From NCBI GenBank assembly GCA_038249135.1, contig JBBRWO010000054.1, positions 1-13,590 of the forward strand: a DNA stretch of 13,590 nucleotides. Reading direction: 5' to 3'. This stretch comes from JBBRWO01 sp038249135. GTDB lineage: Bacteria; Actinomycetota; Coriobacteriia; Anaerosomatales; JAAXUF01. The translations under genes and the position numbers were made by a program. This document shows, piece by piece, positions 6,254 to 13,154 of this stretch. The notes beneath the pieces were generated by a model. It searched no databases. It saw nothing but the letters and a program-made list of their open reading frames with translations, and was not told the origin of the DNA. Position 1 is the first letter of the stretch. Each line of letters starts with the position of its first letter.

Positions 6254-7525
6254 ATGGGAACCTTCATTCACGCTCGTTGGATATCAGAGGCGGTCATCGG
6301 TGTGCCACGTGCCGATCGTCGCTCGTGCGAATACGACGCATACGTACCGGACCTCCTGGCAGGCCGTCCCGTCATGCTCGATGGGGAAACCGCGGCGGAT
6401 GTCGCGGACGCCGAAGCCGCGATTGCCAGGTTCGACACTCGAGCATCCGCGCTCACCGATACCGAGGCGCTCGCGCGTCTGCTACTGCGCGCTGAAAGCG
6501 TGGCGTCTTCTCGCATCGAGGGACTCGAGATCGGGCCAAGGCGCCTGCTGCGTGCTGAGGCGGCGCGGCAGATTGGCGAGCCCGTCGGCGATGTGACGGC
6601 AGAGGAAGTGCTCGGCAATGTCGACGCCATGAGGGCTGCACTTTCGACCGCCGAATCCGGTGAGCCCTTGACGGTGGAGCGGCTGCTTGATGTGCACCGG
6701 TACCTGCTGCAGGGGACAGGACTGCATGAGCATGCGGGGCGAATCAGGACTGTGCAGAGCTGGATTGGCGGCAGCTCCTACAATCCCTGTTCGGCCGCCT
6801 TTGTCCCGCCTCCGCCAGCCCACGTGTGGCCGCTGCTCGAAGACCTGTGTGCCTTCTGCAACTCCGACTCGCTTCCCGTGGTGGTGCAGGCGGCGATCGC
6901 GCATGCACAGTTCGAGACCATTCATCCGTTTGCTGATGGGAATGGCAGGACAGGCCGGGCACTCGTGCACCTGGTCCTTCGCATGAGGGGACTGTCGACG
7001 CACGTCCAGCCACCGGTCTCGCTGATTCTTGCCACTCGCGCACAAGACTATGTGGCACGCTTGGGCGATTTTCGGTATCAGGGAGCGGCTGGCAGCGAAG
7101 CCGATCGCAAAGGCATGAACTCATGGATCGCGTTCTTCTCGGCAGCATGCACCCGAGCGGTAGATGACGCTGCAGCGTTCGAGAAGAGATGTCACGAGAT
7201 CGAGGCGGGATGGCGCCTCCGGCTTGGCAGCGTTCGCGCCGGGTCGTCGGCGGATCTGCTGCTGCGTGCGTTGCCCGGAACGCCGGTGCTGAGCGTGAAG
7301 AGCGCCATGACCTTGCTGGGACGCAGCAAGCCGCAGGTGAATGATGCCGTAGCCCGTCTAGCGCATGCGGGGATACTGCAACAGGTGTCGGTTGGACGCC
7401 GGAATCGCGCGTTCGAGGCCAGGGAGGTCATCGACGCGTTCGCGGACCTCGAGCGGCAGCTCGCCAGCTCCGGTGGGAACACGGTGGTTTCGCCGCCGGC
7501 GAGAACGGTGCCGGCGCGCAGGTAG
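6254..7525 (+). CDS. fic: Fic-domain AMP-transferase with N-terminal inhibitory helix and C-terminal winged helix
   Basis: A 423-aa protein; ATG 6254 is 9 nt after AAGGAGGT. The N-terminal helix holds the inhibitory motif S85-x3-E89-G90 (SSRIEG), which marks a class II, self-inhibited Fic protein. The catalytic motif HPFADGNGRTGR is complete at 224-235, with H224 as the base. A beta-hairpin-like WIGGSSYNPCSAAFVPPPP segment (170-188) matches the usual target-binding flap. Residues about 330-412 form a winged helix (LLGRSKPQVNDAVARLAHAGIL). Such enzymes transfer AMP from ATP to Ser, Thr or Tyr of target proteins. The C-terminal domain suggests DNA binding and autoregulation through the upstream inverted repeat. 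The gene is intact although YhcG debris lies directly on both sides. Confidence 0.93.
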   Translation: MGTFIHARWISEAVIGVPRADRRSCEYDAYVPDLLAGRPVMLDGETAADVADAEAAIARFDTRASALTDTEALARLLLRAESVASSRIEGLEIGPRRLLRAEAARQIGEPVGDVTAEEVLGNVDAMRAALSTAESGEPLTVERLLDVHRYLLQGTGLHEHAGRIRTVQSWIGGSSYNPCSAAFVPPPPAHVWPLLEDLCAFCNSDSLPVVVQAAIAHAQFETIHPFADGNGRTGRALVHLVLRMRGLSTHVQPPVSLILATRAQDYVARLGDFRYQGAAGSEADRKGMNSWIAFFSAACTRAVDDAAAFEKRCHEIEAGWRLRLGSVRAGSSADLLLRALPGTPVLSVKSAMTLLGRSKPQVNDAVARLAHAGILQQVSVGRRNRAFEAREVIDAFADLERQLASSGGNTVVSPPARTVPARR

Positions 7526-7715
7526 GCGCGCGGGTGGAGCCGACGCAACTTGTTCCGGATGATGCAGTTCGTCGAGTCATTCCCGAATCCTGAGATTGCG
7601 TCGACACTGTCGGCGCAATTGACCTGGAGCCACTGCACCGAGATTCTCATGCTGTCCGATCAGCATAAACGCGATTTCTGCGCCGCGACCTGCGCACACG
7701 AGCACTGGAGCGTGG
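7526..7715 (+). pseudogene. YhcG (DUF1016) N-terminal fragment, copy 3
   Basis: Directly after the fic stop, the frame gives GWSRRNLFRMMQF, then PEIASTLSAQLTWSH and KRDFCAATCAHEHWSV, the middle of a DUF1016 N-terminal domain (about 62 codons). Homology stops near 7715; the frame runs on to TGA 7763-7765 with unrelated sequence. Bases 7670-7714 match 4388-4432 of the intact gene at 44 of 45 positions, while upstream parts differ more. No start codon context or catalytic core remains. Confidence 0.8.
7595..7619. repeat. In-gene palindrome D of the yhcG fragment
   Basis: The 12-bp arms match at 11 of 12 positions with a 1-nt spacer. The left arm is ATTGCGTCGACA (7595-7606), the centre is C7607 (first base of the Leu codon in ASTLSAQL), and the single mismatch is at G7613. 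The one imperfect palindrome lies in the most decayed copy. Confidence 0.88.
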
Positions 7716-7889
7716 GGGAATGGTTCCGATGCGTCAGCTCGCACGGTGTTGAGGCACGTCAATGAGTTCGGATTCTTCTTCGGATACGCCTCTTTCACCA
7801 ATCGCTGAAACCGATGCCATCAGTGAAACGAAAGCCCGCGATGATGAGATACTGATAAGCGCCGTGATGACGTTGCGAAGGGGTGCACA

Positions 7890-9254
7890 GTGGCAGCAGG
7901 CAAGCGCAGGGACGCGGATCGTGCCGGACGCGTTGGACTCACTGAGGACCTTCAGGATGCCCTCGTCATGTACGGACTGGGGCAGCCGGAGTCCCCGGTG
8001 AAGCTGACGACCCTCTCGGTTGAGGAGGCGTTGACGACTCGCGCGGTGCGCAACGCACGCGTAATTCTCGGCGGGATTGCTGCCGAGCCTCAGAGGCTTA
8101 CCGAGAAACTGAAGCTGCTCAACCGACGCTTCGTGACCCTTATGTTGGAACAGCTCGAGCTGGACGAGCGCACACAGGGATACCTCAGCTGGGCTCGGGT
8201 AGTCGATGAGGACGGCGTATGGTCGCTGATGATGCTGCGACTAGCGCTGCAGTATGGCGGCCTGATTCTGGTGCGGGGCGGCAAGGTGCAGGTCACGTCG
8301 CGCGGGCGCGAGCTGCTTGCGGTGGAGCGGGCGGGTGAATTGCACAGAGTGCTCTTTGAGACCCTCTTCACTCAGGTCAACCTTGCGCTGATGGACGGCT
8401 ATCCCGAGGACTCTGCCATGCAGGACCATATGCCGTTCGCATTGTTCCGCCTCGGCACCGCCATCCGAGAACCTCTGCCGCTTTCCGTATTCGCGGATCG
8501 CATGCCGCACGAGGAAGAGCTCTGGCCGGCTGAACCAACCCGTGGTGGGCTCCCTGGTCTCCATGCGATGGGTGATCTTTACGCGGGGATCACCATGCGT
8601 GTTCTTGAGCCGCTTCGTGAGTTCGGCTTAATCGATTGCGGGGACAGCATCAATGGCTATGCCTCACTGGGTCATGGCGGTAGCGAGGCGGATGTAGTTG
8701 CGTGGTTCAACCGCAACGGCGACCGCCGCTGGAGTCTGACTCCTCTGTTCGATAAAGCCATCGCTTTCGAGGTCGACGGCCGCCTGGTCCCGTTTGAGAG
8801 GCTGGACGCTCCGCGGCCGGTAGCGAGACCCTTCCCCCCGGAGCACGTGATGTCGCTCAAGGAAGCGATCGACGCCTTCATTGCACAGGCCGTTGGGCAA
8901 GATGGCCGCTCGGCTGAGGCGCTTGCGATAGCGATGGCCATCCTTGAAGTGGCGGCCGCTTTCGATAGCCACGAATCCACCGACGAGACTCCGGTCGAGA
9001 AGTCGCTAGGACAGATGTCTGCGTTGGTGCAGGTGAACGCAAACCGGGTGGACTCATCCAAGCACCCCGAGCAGATAGCGGTGCTCGCGGCGGCGTTCTC
9101 GGCATTTGCGATATGGGCCGAGGAGATCGGGCAGGCGCGCTTTCGCATTTCGCGTCGCGCGGTGATGCGGATGGAGCCATGGGTTCTGTTGGATGTGGAG
9201 GAGTCGCAGTCCGCCGGCGCCGCCGGCGGGGTTGGAGACCCACGGCTCAACTAG
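7890..9254 (+). CDS. Unrecognised 454-aa protein with a winged-helix-like segment
   Basis: GTG 7890 is the only start between the in-frame stop at 7845 and the conserved-looking body, and GCGAAGGGG lies 6 nt upstream. I do not recognise the family. Residues about 100-150 (WSLMMLRLALQYGGLILVRG, then KVQVTSRGRELL) look like a winged helix ending in a typical hairpin. An alpha-helical stretch follows (ELHRVLFETLFTQVNLALMD) that resembles, only loosely, the C-terminal half of pRiA4b ORF-3-like proteins. The C-terminal third is Ala-rich and helical, closing with RAVMRMEPWVLLDVEE. There is no signal peptide, membrane helix or catalytic motif I can name. It is probably cytoplasmic and regulatory. 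The 174 bases between the YhcG fragment and this gene (7716-7889) hold nothing I can support. Confidence 0.7.
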   Translation: MAAGKRRDADRAGRVGLTEDLQDALVMYGLGQPESPVKLTTLSVEEALTTRAVRNARVILGGIAAEPQRLTEKLKLLNRRFVTLMLEQLELDERTQGYLSWARVVDEDGVWSLMMLRLALQYGGLILVRGGKVQVTSRGRELLAVERAGELHRVLFETLFTQVNLALMDGYPEDSAMQDHMPFALFRLGTAIREPLPLSVFADRMPHEEELWPAEPTRGGLPGLHAMGDLYAGITMRVLEPLREFGLIDCGDSINGYASLGHGGSEADVVAWFNRNGDRRWSLTPLFDKAIAFEVDGRLVPFERLDAPRPVARPFPPEHVMSLKEAIDAFIAQAVGQDGRSAEALAIAMAILEVAAAFDSHESTDETPVEKSLGQMSALVQVNANRVDSSKHPEQIAVLAAAFSAFAIWAEEIGQARFRISRRAVMRMEPWVLLDVEESQSAGAAGGVGDPRLN

Positions 9255-9291
9255 GGGTATGGGCGGAACTCGGCGGCGCTCGCGGTGAGTC

Positions 9292-10329
9292 TTACCCGGC
9301 ACTCGGCGCGGCGCAGCTCCTCAGCATGTCCGAAACTTGGCCGGCGATGTCGCTCGCATGTCCGAGGATAGCCTCGCCAGGATGGGTATCGCACGCAGGC
9401 TGTGGCAAATCGATTCCTTCAATGGGCAGCAGCGATCCGAACGTGTTGAGCACGCGGCGCAGGACAACCGACGCTTCATACGGGATGTCGAGCCGCGCTG
9501 CCTCTTCCAGACCGGCCTGCAGCACAAGCAGCGCTTCATAGGCGCGCGGCCAGTCGACGAATCGAGCACCCGAGTCATTCGTCCACGGTGACGACGCGGC
9601 GAGCCGGTACTGCACTGTTCGACCCACCTCGAATCTCCGAGCGAATCCGGCCTCGGCAAGTCCCGCAAGGTACTCGGCGACCTGGCGCTGCGAGTAACCG
9701 ATGCGGGCTGCGACCAGCCGCCCGTGGGCTGTTTCGTGTGTCCACAAATAGAGCAGGGTTTCTGCGCGCACCCCGATGCCCGCGAGCGCGCGAGCTGCCA
9801 AGCGTCCGTTGCACGGCGCACCAATCGGAGGTCGCGTGGACATACCGCGCAGCTCGAGGGGGGGTCTGGAAAACCCATGGCGCTCGAAAAGGGCATCAGT
9901 CGCGCCAAATGTAGGGAGTGCAGTCCCGGCCGAGTCAAGCATCAGCCCGACAGCCGCATATGTCGTGCGGCCCTCGTTGACGCGCCAGCGCTCCGAGAGG
10001 GGGTCCCACTTGGAGCCAGAGGCTTGCTGGCGTAAGAAATCGATGATGGCGGCGGCAAGCCGACGAACATCAGGGTCGGCCGGCTTTAGCAGCCGACGAA
10101 GGCGGGTCACATCCAGCAGGTCTCCGTTGAGGCTGAGCCAGTCGAGGACCTCGTCAAACAGACGAGGATCATGCCGACCGAACGAGAGTGCAGCCACGAC
10201 CAACGCCTCAGGGTCGACGATCGCTTGTCCGCTGCCGGCGGTGCCCGCAATGCCGAGGTCGGTCCATTGTGCCCACAGCAGTTCGAGGACGGCCGTGCGC
10301 AGTGCGTCCCTAGCGTCCGCGAGCGACAT
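9292..10329 (-). CDS. Winged-helix protein paired with a nucleotidyltransferase
   Basis: A 345-aa protein starting at the ATG complementary to 10327-10329, with a GGGGA-type ribosome site. It overlaps the end of the upstream nucleotidyltransferase gene by 20 bp, so the two are translationally coupled. The N-terminal 165 residues are helical and unrecognised. Residues about 187-246 are a clear winged helix (ETLLYLWTH, IGYSQRQVAEYLAGLAEAGF, RRFEVGRTVQYRL). In AbiE-like type IV systems a winged-helix antitoxin represses its own promoter and offsets a nucleotidyltransferase toxin. The pairing here is similar, but the order is reversed and the helix is C-terminal. A plain regulator is the alternative. 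It converges on the 454-aa gene with a 37-bp gap. Confidence 0.72.
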   Translation of the reverse strand: MSLADARDALRTAVLELLWAQWTDLGIAGTAGSGQAIVDPEALVVAALSFGRHDPRLFDEVLDWLSLNGDLLDVTRLRRLLKPADPDVRRLAAAIIDFLRQQASGSKWDPLSERWRVNEGRTTYAAVGLMLDSAGTALPTFGATDALFERHGFSRPPLELRGMSTRPPIGAPCNGRLAARALAGIGVRAETLLYLWTHETAHGRLVAARIGYSQRQVAEYLAGLAEAGFARRFEVGRTVQYRLAASSPWTNDSGARFVDWPRAYEALLVLQAGLEEAARLDIPYEASVVLRRVLNTFGSLLPIEGIDLPQPACDTHPGEAILGHASDIAGQVSDMLRSCAAPSAG

Positions 10330-10906
10330 GTGTCATCCCCATGTAGTCGAGCAACTCAGTCAGTTGCTGGCGGAAGCCCTCGGAATCATCTTGATCCGCA
10401 ATCCACCGCAGCGCGATGGCCATCTCGTCGTCAGAGGGTCTCAGGGCGAGCAGATCGGTCAGATGACGGCCTGCCACGTCGGCTGCCGCGTAGGTCTTGA
10501 AACAGATCTGGTCTAGTCGAGCGGCGAAATGGACCGTGAGCGCATGTCCAATCCGATTCGTTATCAGACGACCCTCGAATCCTTCCGGAAGTCCATGATC
10601 GATTAAGTCGGCTGGTCCGGCATTGAGCCAGTTCGAGTCGATTAGATACTGGGAAGCGACTGCCGCCACGGCGGAGCTCAACGGTCCCGGTAGTGGTCGC
10701 GCCGTATGCAGGACGAGTTGCTCGCCTTCGTGTCGGGCCAGCGCGACGATGTCCACATCCTTCGTGGGACGGGTGACGAGTCCAATCGCAGCCAGGGCTG
10801 ATCCGCCGATTACGCAGACCTCGGTGGTCGCAGTGCCGGTTCTTTGAAGCTCCGCATCGAGCGCTTGGAACAAGACAGCTAGCTCTACACCTGCGACGGT
10901 GGCCAT
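10310..10906 (-). CDS. Nucleotidyltransferase of the MNT/AbiEii-like type (DUF6036-like)
   Basis: A 198-aa protein; its ATG (complement of 10904-10906) has GAGGAGG 7 nt upstream. The polymerase-beta fold signature is present: G34-G35-S36 in VIGGSALAAIGL and D50-x-D52 in RPTKDVDIVAL, the two metal ligands. A third acidic ligand is likely in the following strand but I cannot assign it. Residues 120-170 (FAARLDQICFKTYAAAD) match the helical part of AbiEii/DUF6036 proteins. The family moves nucleotides to RNA or protein; several members are toxins that modify tRNA. It overlaps the winged-helix gene that follows and has a strong palindrome-covered promoter, which fits a toxin-antitoxin operon. Confidence 0.83.
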   Translation of the reverse strand: MATVAGVELAVLFQALDAELQRTGTATTEVCVIGGSALAAIGLVTRPTKDVDIVALARHEGEQLVLHTARPLPGPLSSAVAAVASQYLIDSNWLNAGPADLIDHGLPEGFEGRLITNRIGHALTVHFAARLDQICFKTYAAADVAGRHLTDLLALRPSDDEMAIALRWIADQDDSEGFRQQLTELLDYMGMTHVARGR

Positions 10907-10922
10907 TGGACATCCTCCTCAC

Positions 10923-10951
10923 GACTACTTGTATGTAGTCATTATGACTAC
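10923..10951. promoter_or_regulatory. Operator cluster over the nucleotidyltransferase promoter
   Basis: A perfect palindrome with 8-bp arms, GTAGTCAT and ATGACTAC, and a 1-nt centre lies at 10935-10951. A third half site, GACTAC, at 10923-10928 is inverted relative to 10935-10940. Binding here would block the -10 element, as expected for autorepression by the paired winged-helix protein. Confidence 0.65.
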
Positions 10952-10968
10952 GCTATAGGAGTTGTCAA
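10941..10968 (-). promoter_or_regulatory. Strong promoter of the nucleotidyltransferase operon
   Basis: On the minus strand, the -35 element TTGACA (complement of 10963-10968, perfect) and the -10 element CATAAT (complement of 10941-10946, 5 of 6) are 16 nt apart. The -10 lies inside the 17-nt palindrome at 10935-10951. Confidence 0.7.
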
Positions 10969-11026
10969 ATCCGTACGCCGCTAACCGTCACATGAATTAC
11001 TCAGAGTGGTGGACACTCGGCTCGCT

Positions 11027-12496
11027 TCACCCCGCCCGCAGTGCCTCCAGCAGCTTCACCATCGCCATCGTGTCGGTCCCGCAGTACTCGCGAAGGTCCG
11101 CGTACACCGTCGCGCACTCCTCGGCGGGGAGCTGCCCGGTCGCGGCCTGCAGGTAGCGGACGGATGCGAGGTTGCCGTCGGCGATTCCCAGGCCGCTGTA
11201 GGACAGGTCGTCGACCAGCGCCGGCAGGATGTCCTTGATGCTGTAGCTGCCAAGGCAGTCGGGATGGCGCACGTGCGCTCTGACCGTCGGTAGCAGGTCG
11301 AAGAGCCGCGCCTGGATGGCGGCGATCTTCTCGGCATGCTGGGGGAATGCGGTGGCGAGCTCGCTCAGTCGCGAGTTCTCGTAGGCCGAGTAGACGACGA
11401 CGCTGCCGGTTCCGTCTAGCGCGTCGATCAGGCTCTCGGTGAAGCGGAGTCGGGGGTCACCGGCGCCCTCGTAGAGGAACTCGCGGTGCTCGAGGTCGCC
11501 ATTCGCGTGCAGCACGTGGTCGGACCACTGGAAGGTGATCGTCTGCCACGGCCGCGTGCCCGCATACAGCGGGAGCGCCGACATGAACGCCTCGAAGTCG
11601 AGGAAGTGGATGGGGTAGGTCAGGCCCGCCAGCGAGCGGCCGATGTCGCCGACCATCCGCGGCTCGCCCGAGCGCACCAGCTCGCACACCTCGCGCTGCG
11701 CGCTGGAGAGGCCGGGGTAATCGCTGGGCACGTCACCGATGGCGAGGATGCCGTCGGCGATGAGCGAGTCCAGCAGGCCGACGGTCATCCTCGGCAGTTC
11801 GGTGACCGGTTGGCTGGGCAGGAATGCGTGGCAGTGGCCGTAGAACGAGCAGGTGTAGGGGCTGTCACAGTGCATGCCGATGGGGACGCTCGGCGGTTCC
11901 GGGCAGTCGAGCATCGTGAGCATCTCGCCGACCAAATCGGGGACCTGCAGGAGGTACACGCGGGCATCGGCGGTCACGTCCTGGGCGCGGAAGAGCCGCT
12001 GAAGGTCGTAGTCACCGCCCTCGTAAACGTAGGTGTTGTCGAGGTGCATGAGGTGCGCGCGGCGGATCGGCAGGCCCGCGCCTTCCAGCACCCACAGCTG
12101 TACCGCGACATCGGTGATGTTGACGGACTTGACCCGGGTGCCCGACTTGACCTCGTAGAGATCCCAGAGGTTCTCGCCCACGCGCACCAGCACGTCCGGG
12201 CGCACGAAGACGCCGCCGTGCTCCACGGCCGCCTCGAAGATTGCACTCGGCGGGTTCTCAAGCAGCCGGCGCGTGGTCTCGAGTGCCTGCGCGGACTGCC
12301 TGTAGTCCTCGGCGACCAGTACTCCGTCAGCGAAGCGCTCGCGGGCAAGCTCGCCCACGTTAGTCCCCGTGTCGAAGATGTGCTGCTGGGTCTCTCCGAT
12401 GTCATCGGCGAGATCGCGCTCATGTGTCGACAGCCACAACGCTTTGGGGCACTGCAGCCCCGTCTGGAACCTCGATTTGGACAGGCGATTTGCCAT
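11027..12496 (-). CDS. DUF2779 protein: Cas4-like iron-sulfur PDDEXK nuclease fused to an RNase H-like domain
   Basis: A 489-aa protein; I use the ATG complementary to 12494-12496, which has CAGGAGGTGC just upstream, and not the longer frame to 12637. MANRLSKSRFQTGLQCPKAL is the typical start of this family. Residues 90-140 hold a PD-(D/E)XK site: D101 in RPDVLV, E115-x-K117 in LYEVKSG and Q133. Four Cys (C16, C210, C216, C222) have the split layout of Cas4/AddB nucleases, one early and three late, which suggests a 4Fe-4S cluster. The C-terminal DUF2779 part begins near 295 with HFLDFEAF, resembling a DEDD/RNase H-type first motif. It probably cuts or trims nucleic acid; the exact role is unknown. 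A relic of a second copy lies upstream. Confidence 0.85.
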   Translation of the reverse strand: MANRLSKSRFQTGLQCPKALWLSTHERDLADDIGETQQHIFDTGTNVGELARERFADGVLVAEDYRQSAQALETTRRLLENPPSAIFEAAVEHGGVFVRPDVLVRVGENLWDLYEVKSGTRVKSVNITDVAVQLWVLEGAGLPIRRAHLMHLDNTYVYEGGDYDLQRLFRAQDVTADARVYLLQVPDLVGEMLTMLDCPEPPSVPIGMHCDSPYTCSFYGHCHAFLPSQPVTELPRMTVGLLDSLIADGILAIGDVPSDYPGLSSAQREVCELVRSGEPRMVGDIGRSLAGLTYPIHFLDFEAFMSALPLYAGTRPWQTITFQWSDHVLHANGDLEHREFLYEGAGDPRLRFTESLIDALDGTGSVVVYSAYENSRLSELATAFPQHAEKIAAIQARLFDLLPTVRAHVRHPDCLGSYSIKDILPALVDDLSYSGLGIADGNLASVRYLQAATGQLPAEECATVYADLREYCGTDTMAMVKLLEALRAG

Positions 12497-12544
12497 GTCT
12501 GCACCTCCTGGACCGAGCATACCGCAGGGGTGTGACATTGCGGC

Positions 12545-12620
12545 GTGGGTCACGAGTGGCGCATTCCTCGTCGGGGAGCTGTCTCGGTGTCGAGGACGTG
12601 CTGCGGGGCCTCTCCAACAG
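12545..12620 (-). pseudogene. Relic of a second DUF2779 gene with its middle deleted
   Basis: On the minus strand, bases about 12620-12590 resemble the intact gene near 12400-12369: VGEAPQHVLDTET against IGETQQHIFDTGT. A different frame of bases about 12585-12545 resembles its C-terminal end near 11100-11140: QLPDEECAT against QLPAEECAT. The pieces are in the correct order, so roughly 1.2 kb appears lost between them. The rest of the gap 12497-12740 shows no gene. Both matches are short. Confidence 0.5.
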
Positions 12621-12740
12621 TAGATACAGCGAATCATCCTTCGAATCCCTCATCGGTAGGATGCGCATCCTCCTGTCGGCGTGGGAAGAACTCCGTCAGC
12701 AACGCTTGGACGAAGAGACGACGGAGGGGAGGTGATCTCC

Positions 12741-12944
12741 ATGAAGAAGGTGTTCCTCATGCTTCTGACCGTCCTGATGATGCTCGCGCTGACCGCTCCT
12801 GCACTCGCGGGCGCACATCCGATGGGCCAGGGTAAGGGCTGCGGTTGCCATAAGGTGCCGATGGGCTCTGTTCACACGGGCTACATGAAATCCAATGGGG
12901 CAAACGGAGGCGCAGCAGTCTGCATGAAGTGCCATCCGGCATAA
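12741..12944 (+). CDS. Small secreted protein with one CxxCH haem motif
   Basis: A 67-aa protein; ATG 12741 follows GGAGGGGAGGTGAT. Residues 1-23 are a standard signal peptide (MKKVFLMLLTVLMMLALTAP, then ALA before the cut). The mature part, about 44 residues, has C34-G-C36-H37 and C61-M-K-C64-H65. The second is a canonical c-type haem site. The first lacks one spacer residue (CxCH) and may bind haem poorly or serve another purpose. His45 or a Met could be the distal ligand. It would be a very small exported monohaem cytochrome, or one repeat unit of a multihaem type, used in respiration. A terminator follows at 12971. Confidence 0.78.
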   Translation: MKKVFLMLLTVLMMLALTAPALAGAHPMGQGKGCGCHKVPMGSVHTGYMKSNGANGGAAVCMKCHPA

Positions 12945-12970
12945 CTTGGTTGGACCACGCAATCAACGAA

Positions 12971-13002
12971 AAGCCCTCGGGGAGGAGTTCCCCCGGGGGC
13001 TT
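12971..13002 (+). terminator. Strong hairpin terminator after the CxxCH protein gene
   Basis: A 12-bp stem (12971-12982 with 12991-13002, one G-U pair) and an 8-nt loop. An A-rich run precedes it (CGAAAA), but only two T follow directly. It is therefore an imperfect intrinsic terminator on the plus strand; read on the minus strand it has a better T run. Confidence 0.7.
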
Positions 13003-13056
13003 CGCTATTCACCCGTCGTGGAGTTTCTGCGAACGTTCAATACGGGTGCGGTCGCC

Positions 13057-13086
13057 GCGACACCCTCAGCTCGTCTGCCATATAGT
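13057..13086 (+). promoter_or_regulatory. Possible promoter of the cysteine-desulfurase-like gene
   Basis: TATAGT at 13081-13086 matches the -10 consensus in 5 of 6 bases. GCGACA at 13057-13062 is a weak -35 (4 of 6) after an 18-nt spacer. Transcription would begin near 13093, just before two small hairpins (13097-13114 and 13114-13129). Confidence 0.4.
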
Positions 13087-13154
13087 GGACTCGCCGCTTG
13101 CGACCCGCCGCAAGCTCGGTGCCCCGAGCGCCGCCAACCGAGGGAAGTCGCCCA

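Noticed and set aside
7762..8001. 79-aa frame whose ATG overlaps the stop of the YhcG fragment (ATGA)
   Set aside because: The overlap is with a dead fragment, the frame overlaps the 454-aa gene by over 100 bp, and the sequence is low-complexity Ser/Asp/Thr without family features.
9211..9229. Hairpin CCGCCGGC / GCCGGCGG with a 3-nt loop near the end of the 454-aa gene
   Set aside because: It is inside the coding sequence, has no T run, and simple GC-rich repeats easily form such stems; a terminator role is not supported.
11486..12535. 349-aa plus-strand open frame
   Set aside because: Opposite the DUF2779 gene, which has clear motifs and a good ribosome site; composition is Val/His/Arg-rich shadow.
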